Assembly (NCBI GenBank): GCA_040437565.1
Contig: JBDOQK010000025.1
Span: 1-64,000, forward strand
Reading direction: 5' to 3'
DNA length: 64,000 nt
DNA from: Albugo candida
Taxonomy: Eukaryota > Oomycota > Peronosporomycetes > Albuginales
Part shown: positions 23,601-35,595 of the stretch, piece after piece
How positions within the stretch are numbered: the first letter of the stretch is position 1
Layout: the number at the start of each line of letters is the position of its first letter
The notes under the pieces: generated by a model
Databases searched by the model: none
Seen by the model: only the letters and a program-made list of their open reading frames with translations
Told to the model about the DNA's origin: nothing
Position numbers and translations under genes: made by a program

Positions 23601-23906
23601 TATAAAGATAGAGCCACGTGCGGGTTTATTTACAGTATTTCCATTCACTTTCGTGGCATGTGAGACGGCAACATAGATTACTTGGTGATTGACTGATACA
23701 CAGGACTCAGGCTCCCGGATGATGGGAGCACTATTCATCAAATCTTTGAGCATCAGAGTCTCAATACGCACTGCAGTACGACAAGGGAGCCGAGTGTAGA
23801 CGAGGTCACTATCAATTTGATTTGATTGTGCCCGGACAGGGATCGTATACGACTTGCTTTGGAAAGATGGTACACATCCACATGTGCGATCGCAATAGAT
23901 GAACAT
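23583..23906 (-). CDS. Uncertain 107-residue reading frame
   Basis: Minus-strand frame MFIYCDRTCGCVPS... ending SRMII. No domain recognised and no signal peptide. It overlaps the ORC5 end by 18 bp and may be chance coding in the ORC5 3' UTR. Kept because its length and composition are reasonable for a small gene in such a compact region. Confidence 0.25.
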   Translation of the reverse strand: MFIYCDRTCGCVPSFQSKSYTIPVRAQSNQIDSDLVYTRLPCRTAVRIETLMLKDLMNSAPIIREPESCVSVNHQVIYVAVSHATKVNGNTVNKPARGSIFISRMII

Positions 23907-24110
23907 CTTGTGTTTATTTATCGGATCGTTTTGTATATTTGCTACTAGCTGCTAAGATGAGCAATTGATCGACCCAAAGGAATGACTCGATTAGAGAAAA
24001 CATGTAGATGTCCGTTTCTCTGTCGATTAGATTTTATATCACTGACTCTCTGGAAGAGCAAGTAACGTCTCGTTTCAATGCATGACTACATGCTGGAAAT
24101 GGTTCCGTTG
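23907..24110. other. Spacer next to the NUP205 3' end
   Basis: No feature seen. The NUP205 last exon may extend to 24111 if its final intron is spliced. Confidence 0.4.
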
Positions 24111-24194
24111 TCATTTCATGTCGACGTCCAGCTGACTATCCATAATGAGAAGATCCCGCAGCTTTCTGCACATGAAATGGATCAGCGGTCGAGT

Positions 24195-27100
24195 CTACCG
24201 AAAGAGATAATGAGCAATATATAATAAACAGCGGCGAATCTCACTCACCTCCAGGTGTTTGAGTGACTGTAAAAGCTGCTGAATTTGAGATTCGAGTCGC
24301 TCGGCTTCACCATCTACCAGGTAACGAGGTATGTGGAAGGTGTAGATGAGTACAAGTTGCTCCAGGACCAGCAAGTAAGCGTCACAAATGTATGCAACAA
24401 CATTTTGGATTTGTTTCAGTTCAACGATCAACCTGCTTGAACCGATGGTACTATCACGGCCGTATAACACATGAAGCAATTGATTTGTCTGTTCCCATCG
24501 TCCACGCATTTGTAAAATGCACATGAAAAGATCCATTAGTGAAGGAGAGTCGGGCCAAAGCGGGTATAGACTACCCGAGGTGCTCATTGCAGGAGTGATC
24601 ACATCAAACATAGATTCTTTAGTACTTGCCAAACCGAAAACTGGTCGTAACGATTCTTCCACTTCATTTTTTGGATTCGACATGAGAAGTGTATACTTTG
24701 AACAGTACGCTGCTGCATTACATGAAATCATCAGAGAAGCGTACAATTTCTCCTCATCAAACACACTGAGCTGCGAAAATATATGCATCTGGCCCTTAAT
24801 TTTCTCATCCAAATCAATGAGCTCGTTATCAATGACTGAAGCATCAATTCGAAATGTCGTGCTGGCACTCTCGTCCTCCGTCGTTATCGGACTAATTTCT
24901 TGTAACCAGTATTCAATGTTGGATTTTTTTCGTGAGATCTCACTTGGTGATACATCTCCGTACTCATTATCGGAGCTTGGAACCAAAGCATCAGGGTGTG
25001 CGTCTCTACCGAACAAAACCAACAGTGAAGCTATGCGACTCGTAATCTTTCCCCATTTCGCTGTGGAAGAACTTGTGGAACAGCAAAGATCAGGAAATTG
25101 TATCACATATCGGAAAATAAACGTCAAATATGCGAGTTCCCACAACGTGTATACGGATGCAATGTCGAAGGACTGGAGCTTGATGCCGGATCCAACCAGC
25201 TTCCATCGCGCAGAGATAAATCTCAGCAATTGAGCTGCTAAAATTCTATTTTGAGATAAGCTTGTGCATATTGTACATATCAGTCGAAGTGTAGGCACCC
25301 ACAAGGCACCAAACTTTTTCTGAGCAGTGTTGAAGCTTTGTTGATGACTTGCAATCAGCACTTTTGTCACACGCGGTCGCTGTTGAGGTAATGTTTGCAT
25401 TGTCTCCAGCACCTTCATTATACCGCCTTCCAGTAAAGCCATCGCACCAGCTCGAAAGCCACATACGCGAGTAAATAGTGAGATGAATGCTCCATGCATG
25501 GACTTTACTGAATTTGGTTCAATCTTTCGACTTGACGGCTCTTTCTTACTCAAAACCAACGCGTTTTCAGCATTGCTAAGTCTGTTGAACAGATCGATTA
25601 GTTGGAGCAATACGCCATGTTCACATAGATTTTTCAAACTAGTTTCGTTGTGCTGAAGTACGGCCTCTAGTGCCGTCAATGAGAGGATGACACCAAGAGA
25701 ATCCTCAGCCTCCCTTGCATCTCGACACGCAAACAGAATGACCTGAGTCGTCGTATTCTCCCAATTGATCAACGTATTGTATTTGTTCATCGATAGCAAC
25801 GACATGTTATTGCCAGAGTAGCTTTGCGAGGATCCTGATGATGGAAGAAGATTTGTAATGTTGGAAATCGTTGCGTACAGAGTGACACGTGCTTTTTGAG
25901 CTGCTCGGGTATCCCTGATCAGTACTTCGCTGCAAGAAATAGCGCGGAAGACCAGGTCAAGAAGCGTCTGCAGATCTCGTTCTCTTTCCTCAGTGATATC
26001 GTCCAATTTACTAAACGCTTGGAGTTGAGCACTGCACGCAAAAATGGCATGTACGGTAGAAGGGAAAATATGGGCATCCAGAGTCGTTTCAACTGACACG
26101 CCTTGCAATAAAATAAGCAAGAAGCAGTGGATAAGGTCAAAATGGCCATTCCTTACAGATGAGCTTGTCAACGTTGCCTGATGACCACGCTTGATCGAGT
26201 CGCTTGTTTCATCTGGCACAAAGTAGTCGACTAAGAGTACTTCCAGTAATTCTCGCCAGCACTCAAACGCGTGCGTTTCAGCCACAATCAATTCGGAGTA
26301 CGTATTCCACTTGAAAGCCCATTGGAGATAGTGTTGTACGCATTTGGACGACTCATCATGATTTCTGGTAGCATTGTATCCAGGGGAATGTGAGGTTCTG
26401 TGCCTCTTTGAGCTTACGTCGATTGTATTAGATCTTGGTGCCAACGCTTGTAGTCTATTTTTAAATGACTTGATATCGATACGAGTCCATTGGTAAAAGC
26501 CAGAATCTTCCACAACGCTAGTCTGCTGTGCTAGCTCAGTGACATTGTTATGTTGTGGGAGTTCTAATTTTTTGATACTTGGCTGTAGATGAGTCCGTAA
26601 CTGGAAGAGAATTGTATCCGCTCCTGTTTGCTGTGTCACAAGTAAATGAACAAGGCGGTCTACTTCTCTTTCTTGTACATCGCCATCCCTCAGTTTTGCG
26701 TGGATGTAGACAGCCAGACTCTTCAGAAGCCAAGCTCTTGAATTCAAAGTCCAAATATCTGTGATTGGTGATGATCCGTTTGCTTCTTCCGACACTGTAG
26801 CATTGTACTCTATCTGCTTTGTAAAGTGATCATAACGAGGATCTTCGACCATTTCTAACGTCCTCTGCTTGGAGTACGTTTGGTCAATAAGATGATAGAG
26901 AAGCCGATGACATCTCTCTGTAAATTGAGGGTAGTATGCCGTCACCGAGTGATCGGATAACAAGATCAATAAGGTGTCGAGCCCAGGAATATCAGGTTGA
27001 TCCGATGTCTTCTGTCCTTTCTTTGTAAAGCCGAGGAGTAAGTGTGAGATGTTGGGAGCAGCTCTTTGTACATTGTCTAGCAATAAGTCGAGAATTGTGC

Positions 27101-30100
27101 ACGGAAGAGTATGTGAAGCTTTCCTTGCTTCTGCGATTTCATAGGGCAAGAATAAGCTGTCTTCGCTATACTGCTTCTTCGAAAGCTGATCCGCCTCAAC
27201 TCCTTCATTAGTTTCAGATTCTTCAACCGCATCGCTGTGATCATAGACATTCTGTAAACAGTTCATGTAGCCAAGAATAATGTCATCGCAGTGGTTCGAG
27301 TCCATAAGCATGTTCATCATGTCCGAACCCGCTACCTTCGAGCTCACGTACTTTAGTACTACCGCCGAAAGCTCAGCAATATATGTCGACTTGGAGTATC
27401 GCACGTATCGCAAGATTCCAATAAAGTCAGAGTTTCTCCTTTTTAGAGTCATATGCAGCGGTTCTAATCGCGAGCCAACTGATTTGAGATGCAGTTGATG
27501 ATTGTGAATAATTGATTCATCGTTTTCCAAAACCAGAATCAGTATCTCCAGTGCATACTGGACACAACATTCTCGTACAGAGCCAAACGAGCAACTAACA
27601 ATTGCCATAAACTGATCAATTTTGGACAAATCGTTGTATGTATCGAGATCGAACTGATCCAATGGACCTAATTGCTTTTCTGCTTGCTTCGCAACAAAAT
27701 TTCGGCAGTACTTGAAAGCATGATACATTTGTGAATCGTTTGATGCATTCTCCAATCCGTCAAGACCGTCATCGCCTACCAAAACGAAGAAGATCCGATC
27801 AAGTATAGTTGAAGACGACAGTATTTCCTGCTGTAGCCGCGATGCTAGAATGTACAGTAATTGATCCTTTTCCACATTCTTTTTCGTTCCTTCTCTCAGA
27901 ATCATCCGAAAAATCAATAGACTTCCGCTGGCCAGTACCCAGCGCTCTTCATCGTTGTCATATTTTCTGATGTTGAATTTACTGAATACAGTCTCCAAAA
28001 GATATTTGAAATACTGCTCGATAGTAGATAGAGTCTCAGGGTCGGGATCAGTGCCGACTGCCCACAATGTTGAGTTACCAAAAAGTTCATACAGCAGAGC
28101 AATGAACCCTCGTGTCGCAGGATATGCACGATTCATAGATTCAAAGTGCTCTAATTCGTAGCTGATGTCGTGAGTGCCGAAATCCAGGGCTTCAGCCTTA
28201 GTTCGTAAAACCTGGAGCGTGTCGATTTGACGCCACACAACAGGTGCAATCTCAGGCACACGTGCAAAGATGGACAGAGTCTTCATAATTGCACCTTTCA
28301 GTGAGCTTGGAATTCGGCACTGAAGAAGTGACGCTAGTGTTGTGATGGGAGACCACTCATGATTCAGATAAAAGACCATAGCGAGTTGAGAATCCCGGAT
28401 AACACATTGAAGAACCAATTGAATGGTTTCCAATGCTTCTAGTTCTGCAGGGCGAATGCTTCGAGAAAATGATTTTAGAGTGTCGACTGGAGCGGTGGGG
28501 AATGTCATGTTGAATGCTGAGCTCAGCGTCGGAGTGTCCGCTAAAGTAAGTAAGCGATAGTATTTCTTCATCACCGTAAAAAATTGGTCCCAGTTCAATG
28601 CCTTTGGATTCTCTTTGATATGATGGAAGGCAGACTTTGCACAATTGCGTCCTGATGCACCAGCAGCAACTAGTTGCAGGTATGCGGTAAGAAAGGCAGG
28701 ATTACTGGATGCAGCATCACGACTCATTATGACGAGTCCATAGCAGCTCTCAGCCTCGCTTCCGTTTCCCACTTCGTCTTTTGACCAGAACCGACTCGCA
28801 AACTCAGTGTTCCTTCCACATAGCGTGATCGCACAAGTGATTATATAATCTAGCCGATCGCCCTTCCACTTGCCCGATTCGTCATCACTATCACCATAAA
28901 CTGCCCCGGGTGAGCTATTGTCTTCGATTGCATCAACCATTAGCATGCTGCAGTATCGGTCGAAAACCAGCTCGAATCCTTTTTGAAATGCTTGATAAAA
29001 GTCAGGATCCGCCTTGTTATTAGTGCAGTAATGTTTTAAGATATCGGTGATAAACGAAAAAACGTGGTGTTCGAGTGCGTCTTTAGTGACACTTTGGATT
29101 TGCTCTGTTTTGTTATACAGCACATTTTCATGTCTGGCTGCGATCGCCGACAGCGCCGCCCAAGCAAGTCGAAATAGGCTTTGGAATCCTTCATGTTCCC
29201 ATTTTTGTACCGAAATCACGTCATGTAATTCGACAATACATTCTTGTCTCTGGTTTGTGTCATTTTGACTGCAGAAATCGCTTCTTTCCGCTTTTCCGGA
29301 TTGAACGTCTTTCTTCACTTCTTGTTTTGATATGACCGCATGCAGAAACGCGACGTATAATTTGACGACAGTGTTAAGTAAATTACTGATTTGTTCGACG
29401 GTGGTGACAAGTGAGACACAGCCAACTGGTGCTGCCTGAAGTAATTGTTCGACTGAGGTGAGATTCACTAAATGAGGTGATACTTTTGGTAAGGCTGCTT
29501 TGAGCGATGTACACATCGATCTGGTGGCAATGACAATTTCTTTGATTTCTTTGACAGAAATGTGGTAGCTGATGGTGTAGAATACGATGCTATCAGCAAC
29601 CAATGGTTGCCAGATACTCGTGGACTCAACAATCGTATTCTTCTTGATTAATGAAGGCAGCACATCCTGAAAGCTTCGAATCAAACTTGGTCCTAATCCG
29701 TCTCGAATCAACTCTGTGACGTATAATTGAAGCTCCTCGTGTCTTTTTGAGCTTTGCTGGGAGTAAATGCCACCTCGTAACAGCTCTTTGATGAAAGCTA
29801 ACTTGTACTCCATTTCAGAAAGAAAGAAATACCGAGCTGCCAATGCGACTGAATTGCTTATTGATCCTGTTTCGAGTCGATCAACTCGTTCGACCCATTC
29901 TCTCGTTTCCGAGTCGCTGGCAATGATCCAATAGTGTACACAGACCTTCACATCAAGATCGAATTCTTCTCTCCATTTCGTGATTTCAGCCTGGATCGCT
30001 GGAGATAGTTCGATAGTCTTCTTACTGACTTTAATTTGCTTCAGATCGACTGCGCTTTTACTTTTCTCAGTAAAACAGTAAAAAGGCTCGATAAGGTCGT

Positions 30101-30293
30101 GTTTCAATTGTCTCAGCTTGTTCAGAAATTCCATGCTTTCTTGTTCATTCATATTAAGTTTTAGATATAAATCTAAATCCCGAAAACATAGACGATAAAA
30201 CAATTTTGGAAGCGTTGGATAGTCTAACATCTCTTGACTGCATTTCAATAATTCTGAAGCGTTTCCACTGGCTGTGTTTTCCATAAAACTCAT
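24195..30293 (-). CDS. NUP205: Nuclear pore inner-ring protein NUP205
   Basis: A single uninterrupted frame of 2,032 residues, close to the human length of about 2,000. Helical-solenoid scaffold of the nuclear pore inner ring. Family blocks: LNWDQFFTVMKKYYRLL, HEWSPITTLASLLQCRIP, KGAIMKTLSIFARVPEIA, YPATRGFIALLYELF, and near the end LRLICTICTSLSQNRILAAQ. No enzyme motif, as expected. The last residues are doubtful: LKHLE is followed by a good donor (gtgagtgag, 24248) with acceptors near 24167 or 24162, so splicing would replace the final 17 residues. It is head to head with PGK, with 123 bp or less between starts. Confidence 0.93.
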   Translation of the reverse strand: MSFMENTASGNASELLKCSQEMLDYPTLPKLFYRLCFRDLDLYLKLNMNEQESMEFLNKLRQLKHDLIEPFYCFTEKSKSAVDLKQIKVSKKTIELSPAIQAEITKWREEFDLDVKVCVHYWIIASDSETREWVERVDRLETGSISNSVALAARYFFLSEMEYKLAFIKELLRGGIYSQQSSKRHEELQLYVTELIRDGLGPSLIRSFQDVLPSLIKKNTIVESTSIWQPLVADSIVFYTISYHISVKEIKEIVIATRSMCTSLKAALPKVSPHLVNLTSVEQLLQAAPVGCVSLVTTVEQISNLLNTVVKLYVAFLHAVISKQEVKKDVQSGKAERSDFCSQNDTNQRQECIVELHDVISVQKWEHEGFQSLFRLAWAALSAIAARHENVLYNKTEQIQSVTKDALEHHVFSFITDILKHYCTNNKADPDFYQAFQKGFELVFDRYCSMLMVDAIEDNSSPGAVYGDSDDESGKWKGDRLDYIITCAITLCGRNTEFASRFWSKDEVGNGSEAESCYGLVIMSRDAASSNPAFLTAYLQLVAAGASGRNCAKSAFHHIKENPKALNWDQFFTVMKKYYRLLTLADTPTLSSAFNMTFPTAPVDTLKSFSRSIRPAELEALETIQLVLQCVIRDSQLAMVFYLNHEWSPITTLASLLQCRIPSSLKGAIMKTLSIFARVPEIAPVVWRQIDTLQVLRTKAEALDFGTHDISYELEHFESMNRAYPATRGFIALLYELFGNSTLWAVGTDPDPETLSTIEQYFKYLLETVFSKFNIRKYDNDEERWVLASGSLLIFRMILREGTKKNVEKDQLLYILASRLQQEILSSSTILDRIFFVLVGDDGLDGLENASNDSQMYHAFKYCRNFVAKQAEKQLGPLDQFDLDTYNDLSKIDQFMAIVSCSFGSVRECCVQYALEILILVLENDESIIHNHQLHLKSVGSRLEPLHMTLKRRNSDFIGILRYVRYSKSTYIAELSAVVLKYVSSKVAGSDMMNMLMDSNHCDDIILGYMNCLQNVYDHSDAVEESETNEGVEADQLSKKQYSEDSLFLPYEIAEARKASHTLPCTILDLLLDNVQRAAPNISHLLLGFTKKGQKTSDQPDIPGLDTLLILLSDHSVTAYYPQFTERCHRLLYHLIDQTYSKQRTLEMVEDPRYDHFTKQIEYNATVSEEANGSSPITDIWTLNSRAWLLKSLAVYIHAKLRDGDVQEREVDRLVHLLVTQQTGADTILFQLRTHLQPSIKKLELPQHNNVTELAQQTSVVEDSGFYQWTRIDIKSFKNRLQALAPRSNTIDVSSKRHRTSHSPGYNATRNHDESSKCVQHYLQWAFKWNTYSELIVAETHAFECWRELLEVLLVDYFVPDETSDSIKRGHQATLTSSSVRNGHFDLIHCFLLILLQGVSVETTLDAHIFPSTVHAIFACSAQLQAFSKLDDITEERERDLQTLLDLVFRAISCSEVLIRDTRAAQKARVTLYATISNITNLLPSSGSSQSYSGNNMSLLSMNKYNTLINWENTTTQVILFACRDAREAEDSLGVILSLTALEAVLQHNETSLKNLCEHGVLLQLIDLFNRLSNAENALVLSKKEPSSRKIEPNSVKSMHGAFISLFTRVCGFRAGAMALLEGGIMKVLETMQTLPQQRPRVTKVLIASHQQSFNTAQKKFGALWVPTLRLICTICTSLSQNRILAAQLLRFISARWKLVGSGIKLQSFDIASVYTLWELAYLTFIFRYVIQFPDLCCSTSSSTAKWGKITSRIASLLVLFGRDAHPDALVPSSDNEYGDVSPSEISRKKSNIEYWLQEISPITTEDESASTTFRIDASVIDNELIDLDEKIKGQMHIFSQLSVFDEEKLYASLMISCNAAAYCSKYTLLMSNPKNEVEESLRPVFGLASTKESMFDVITPAMSTSGSLYPLWPDSPSLMDLFMCILQMRGRWEQTNQLLHVLYGRDSTIGSSRLIVELKQIQNVVAYICDAYLLVLEQLVLIYTFHIPRYLVDGEAERLESQIQQLLQSLKHLEVSEIRRCLLYIAHYLFR

Positions 30294-30416
30294 TCCGTCA
30301 GCTTGTATCCTTGATCGAAAAGCGAGATCCCAGTTTGAATGGTTTTGATATTCTTGGGAACACTTCGAAATGAAAGCACACTAATTGTGCGAATACTGGA
30401 CTCTGTGTGGACATTG
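30294..30416. promoter_or_regulatory. Shared NUP205 / PGK promoter
   Basis: At most 123 bp separates the two start codons, so one short region must serve both directions. No motif is assigned. Confidence 0.55.
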
Positions 30417-31957
30417 ATGCATTCCCTCCATCGTTTACATCGTTTAAGCAGAGAGCGATTCTCGTTGTTATCAATTTTCACTCGTGCAGCATCCTCCAGT
30501 TCCAAATTGGGTCTTAAAGAGCTCTCAGAAAGAACTTCACTCCAAGGGAAGCGCGTATTGGTTCGTGCGGATCTAAATGTTCCTTTGAAAAAATCGCACC
30601 ACAAACCGCTTATCACCGATGATACTCGCATTCGAGCGGTGCTGCCGACATTGAACCTTTTGAAGAATCAGGGAGCCAAAGTAGGAGAATTCTTGCAACT
30701 TACCAGCTACGTGATGGCATAATGCATACGATGTATCTTATAGATTATATTATGCTCTCATTTCGGGCGTCCTGATGGCAAAGTGAATGATAGTATGCGA
30801 CTTGACCCAGTCGCCTTGCGCCTCTCGGAGCTACTTGGTTCGTCTGTTGATAAGCTGGATGACTGCATTGGAGACGAAGTATCTAGAAAAGTTGGCTCAC
30901 TTGATGATGGACAAATACTTTTGCTTGAAAATGTTCGTTTTCATCCCGAAGAAACGAAAAACGACGATTCTTTCGCGAAGAAATTAGCCCATGGAGCGGA
31001 TATCTTTGTTAATGATGCTTTTGGTACCGCTCACCGTGCGCATGCATCAACTGCAGGCGTTGCCAAGTACATCAAGACATCTGTCGCTGGCTTTTTGATG
31101 GAGAAGGAGCTCAAATATCTCGCAGGATCGGTTGAAGATCCAATTCGTCCACTCGGGGCAATCATCGGCGGTGCGAAGGTAAGCACCAGCACTCATTCGC
31201 TCGTTACTAGCGATCCGCTCAGCGTTGTTTATAATAAGGTGTCAACAAAAATCACGGTGCTCGAGTCGCTTCTAAGTAAATGTGATCGAGTCTTTCTGGG
31301 TGGTGGAATGATCTTTACTTTTTACAAAGCGATGGTATGCTGAAGTGTTTACCATTATTATCCTTCGCAGTGTGCGTTGCTCACAGGTTTGTTACAGGGA
31401 TATAATGTAGGCAAATCAATCGTTGAAGACGACAAACTCCAGCTGGCTAAAAGCATTATGAAAAAGGTTTGGGCACTAGCTTTTAATGTTCGTATAGGGC
31501 ACAGTTAATGTTTATTTCTCAGGCGGAAGATCTTGGAGTGGAGCTATTGTTGCCAACTGATGTCGTTGTTGCAGACAAGGTTGACGCCGATGCGGAATCA
31601 AGAGTGGTGCCCATTAATGCAATACCTTCTGATTGGTTTGGGTTGGATATCGGGCCAAAAACGACACTTCATTTTGCAGAAAAGCTGCAGTCATGCCGTA
31701 CAATAGTATGGAACGGTCCAATGGGTGTATTTGAAATTGAGAAATTTGCTGAAGGGACTCTCAAACTCGCAAATGTTTTGGCAAACTTGACTGATGAAGG
31801 CTGTACGACCATAATTGGAGGAGGGGATTCCGTGGCGGCGGCAGAAGAGGCCGATGTCACATCCCGTATAAGTCATATATCAACGGGAGGCGGAGCAAGT
31901 CTTGAGCTCTTGGAAGGGAAAACATTGCCTGGTGTCGCGGCATTGAGCGTCAAGTAA
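30417..31957 (+). CDS. PGK: Phosphoglycerate kinase with mitochondrial-type presequence
   Basis: Makes ATP from 1,3-bisphosphoglycerate. Exons 30417-30680, 30744-31178, 31239-31334, 31398-31466 and 31523-31957 give 432 residues, all in phase. PGK motifs: [68 protein letters not shown] and [16 protein letters not shown]. About 35 residues precede the domain, rich in R, H, L and S and free of acids at first ([18 protein letters not shown]), a typical mitochondrial targeting peptide. Stramenopiles are known to run the lower half of glycolysis in mitochondria. An in-frame ATG at 30339 would only lengthen this leader. Confidence 0.95.
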
Positions 31958-32167
31958 GTTCGCTTTTTGCGTTTAGAGTACGCTTCTATTACAATAAAAC
32001 AAGTCTAAAAGCAAATATTTCAAAGTTTGCCATATGTTTTCTAATTTCTCTTCCTCATGCAAAGTGCTATTGTACCAGCACACGTTGTTTCTTCGCTTCT
32101 TCAATTGTGAGGAGTTACATAGTTCTTTTACCGCAATACGTTCGCGAAATCTCCGGAATCAAGCCCG

Positions 32168-35100
32168 ATGTGTCGAAGAAATCAAGGCACTCCGCAATCA
32201 GTTGCTGATTTTACACCTGGCGTAAAATGTTACTATCCTCACTCTGAGCATGTTTGGGTACCTGCTGAAATTCACGCTGTTGATATCGATGCACGTACAC
32301 TCGAATTACGAGTCAATAATTCTGTATTTAATCTTCCCACAAAGCATGTATTATCCTACAATGAAGACACTATTTTACCGCTCCAAGATGGCAGCGAATG
32401 TTACAACAGCGGTGTTGATGATATGGTTCAATTGAAGCATTTACACGAGGCGTCCATATTGCAAAACGTGCGTCAACGATTCCACTGCCAACTCCCTTAC
32501 ACATATACCGGTGAAATATGTATTGCTATGAATCCGTTTCAAAGAATAGCATCGTTGTATGATCAAAATACCATTGAAAAGTACAACAATCTGCGTCATG
32601 AGTCCATACATTCTCTACCGCCTCACGTTTATGCAATATCCGTATCGGCTCATCGAGCAATGCGACTGCATAGGAAGAATCAGAGTATTCTTGTGAGTGG
32701 GGAGTCTGGGGCTGGTAAAACAGAAACCACAAAAATTATTATGGAGAATCTGGCGACAATTGGAGCAACAGACGAACTTTTTCGTGAAGATAGAACCGTA
32801 CAGCGTATACTGCAAATGAACCCGCTTTTGGAATCGTTTGGTAATGCACAAACAGTTCGGAATGATAATAGTAGTCGGTTCGGCAAATTCACACGATTGC
32901 AATTCGATCCCGATAGTACGTTTTCGATTGTTGGAGCCAAATGTCAAACCTATTTGCTTGAGAAATCGAGAGTAGTAAAGCAGGAACAAGGAGAACGCAA
33001 CTTTCATATTTTCTATCATTTATTGTATGGTCTAGCTTCATCAACGGAGTCAGAGCATTTCTTTTTTTCTTCCCGTGGCTCTGGACCCAACTTTACATAT
33101 CTTCGGCTGGATGAGACTGAAAAAATCGATTACCCGGAAATGAGGAGGCAACTAGAACAAGCTAAAAAGTCTTTTGTCTTACTTGGTTTGGATTCCTCTT
33201 CCCAATGTAGCATATTAGAAACACTAGCAGGAATTCTTCATTTAGGTGAGATTGCCTTTATAAAACAAGAGACAAATCAACAAGAATCATGCACAGTGGA
33301 CACAAAAAGTGCGATTCCCAGCTGCAAGCTTTTGGGGATCAAACTGGAGGATATGGTAAATGCACTGTGCTTTCGTACAATGCACGCAGCAAACGAAGAA
33401 TATCGCGTCCCGTTATCCTTCGAGCAAGCTGTGACCGGTAGAGATGCATTAGCCAAGACCATTTATGCGAATATCTTTGACTGGATAGTGAAGAAAGTGA
33501 ACTCGGTGCTCGCGAATGAGAAAAATGGATTATTTACAATCGGAGTATTGGACATATTTGGCTTTGAAAGCTTCAAGGTTAATTCATTCGAGCAATTATG
33601 TATCAATTACGCTAATGAGAAGCTTCAGCAAAAATTTACACACGATGTGTTTCGAAGTGTCCAAATGGAGTACGAGCAAGAGGGAATAGAGTGGGGGCAC
33701 ATTTCATATGTCGATAATTGTCGCGTACTCCAGGTCATCGAAGGCAGGCTCGGAATTATAGCTTTGCTAAATGAAGAAGTGACACGACCACAAGGANNNN
33801 NNNNNNNNNNNNNNNNNNNNNNNNNNNNNNNNNNNNNNNNNNNNNNNNNNNNNNNNNNNNNNNNNNNNNNNNNNNNNNNNNNNNNNNNNNNNNNNNGTGT
33901 TTCGAAGTGTCCAAATGGAGTACGAGCAAGAGGGAATAGAGTGGGGGCACATTTCATATGTCGATAATTGTCGCGTACTCCAGGTCATCGAAGGCAGGCT
34001 CGGAATTATAGCTTTGCTAAATGAAGAAGTGACACGACCACAAGGAAACGAAACCTCATTTGTCAGAAAGCTTGCCCAGCATTCCGCTGAAAGACATGGC
34101 GAGAATGCAACAGGCGTGAAGTCAAATGATGCAATAGTTACGATTCCCCGACGCACGGTGACAGAATTTATAGTTCACCACTATGCTGGAAGTGTACAAT
34201 ATGAAGCAAAAGGGTTCATGAAGAAGCATTTAGATACATTACATGGCGATCTACGTGACCTCATACAGACAAAATGTACAAAGCAGTTTATTATCGACGC
34301 GTTTCAAGAGACTTTTTCGATCTCCAGGGCTTGTTCGGGAAGAAAAAGCTCACAGTCAACAACTGTCGGAACTCAGTTTAAAAACTCATTGAATAATCTT
34401 ATGAAGAGTATCGAGGAAACAAGTGTGAGGTACATCCGGTGTATCAAACCAAACAAAAATAAGAGCTCGAACGAATTCGATGCTAACATGGTGTCTGAGC
34501 AACTACGCTGTGCCGGCGTCATCGATGCTGTTCGAATAGCACGGAGCGGATACCCGATACGAATGGCACAATCGGACTTTGTCCGACACTTTTCCCTGCT
34601 CGCAAAACCATTCGCAAGTATCTCAGACAACTGTGTAGCCATCTTGAAGAGTACAAATCACACAAGTCCCATCGACTATCAAGTTGGCCGTAGCAAGGTA
34701 TTTATACAAGATGGTGTACTAGGACATCTTGAGAAGCTTCACGCACAACACGCTACAAAGTATGCTATCAGAATACAACAGCATTATCGAGGATACCGAG
34801 CCAGGTCACATTATCGACAGAGTATATGCGCCATTGTTAAAATACAGAGTTATTTTCGTGGCTGGCGACAATGTAATTATCTATCACGAGCAAGGAATGC
34901 CGTCAGAAAGATACAAGCAATTTGGCGGAGATATGTTTCTTTGAAACACTGCCGGTTGCTATGGAAGGAATCAACTGGCATGGAAATAGAACAAGAATGG
35001 GCAGCAGGTGACGAAGAGTGGGAAAGAGCGTACCAGGAGAATCTGCAACTTCGGCTACATTTGAAGGAGATCAATGAATCCACAGCTAGATTAAACTCTC

Positions 35101-35483
35101 GTTTATCAAACGACTCTGCTAGTCGAGCAGATCTCTCACAGTTTGTCAACTTGCAACGACAGCTTCATATAAGAGAACAACGTGTGGAATTAGTTCAGGT
35201 CGATGTCAACCAATTATTACAATATGTCAGAGGAAGGGGAGACTTTTGTGCAAATGATTTGCAAGACTTGATTGCGAGCTTAGAAATTAGCGGTGGAGGA
35301 CAGTATGGACCCATACGTGGCAGTATCACGGAAAGTCTGACACGCACGATAAGCTCGGAAGGTCCCGAAAATACACTTGATTTTGATGAGAGCGACGATA
35401 GTGACAGCTTATTATCGTATACCAGTCGATCATCATCAAATCGTGAAAGCCGACTTAGACTATCCGATTCCGACTTGGATTGA
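32168..35483 (+). CDS. Unconventional myosin heavy chain (contains a spurious gap)
   Basis: Actin-based motor, about 1,020 residues once the duplicated 150 bp is counted once; no intron seen. An SH3-like N-terminal stretch (GVKCYYPHSEHVWVPAEI) precedes the motor. Motor landmarks: P-loop GESGAGKTE at about residue 177, switch I NDNSSRFGKF at about 232, relay LDIFGFESFKVNSFEQLCI at about 461, and RYIRCIKPNK before the converter. Three IQ motifs bind calmodulin-type light chains (IRIQQHYRGYRAR, IVKIQSYFRGWR, VRKIQAIWRRY; about 34760-34930). The short tail has a coiled-coil stretch and an acidic, serine-rich end. The class is not assigned. The N run 33797-33896 repeats its flank. Confidence 0.92.
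33797..33896. other. Assembly gap (100 N) with 150-bp duplicated flanks
   Basis: Bases 33647-33796 equal 33897-34046, inside the myosin motor. Counting the overlap once leaves an uninterrupted motor domain. Confidence 0.9.
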
Positions 35484-35595
35484 TGACAATGGTGCCAATA
35501 GCGATGGGACAATGTTGACAGCTTGTCGGCTTTGTATTATAAGCTCTCGTGTTATAGCTACCTTGGTAACCAGTGGATGCTCAAATCAAGCTACT

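Noticed and set aside
24517-29268. Plus-strand open frames of 60-240 codons
   Set aside because: They are antisense shadows of the NUP205 frame.
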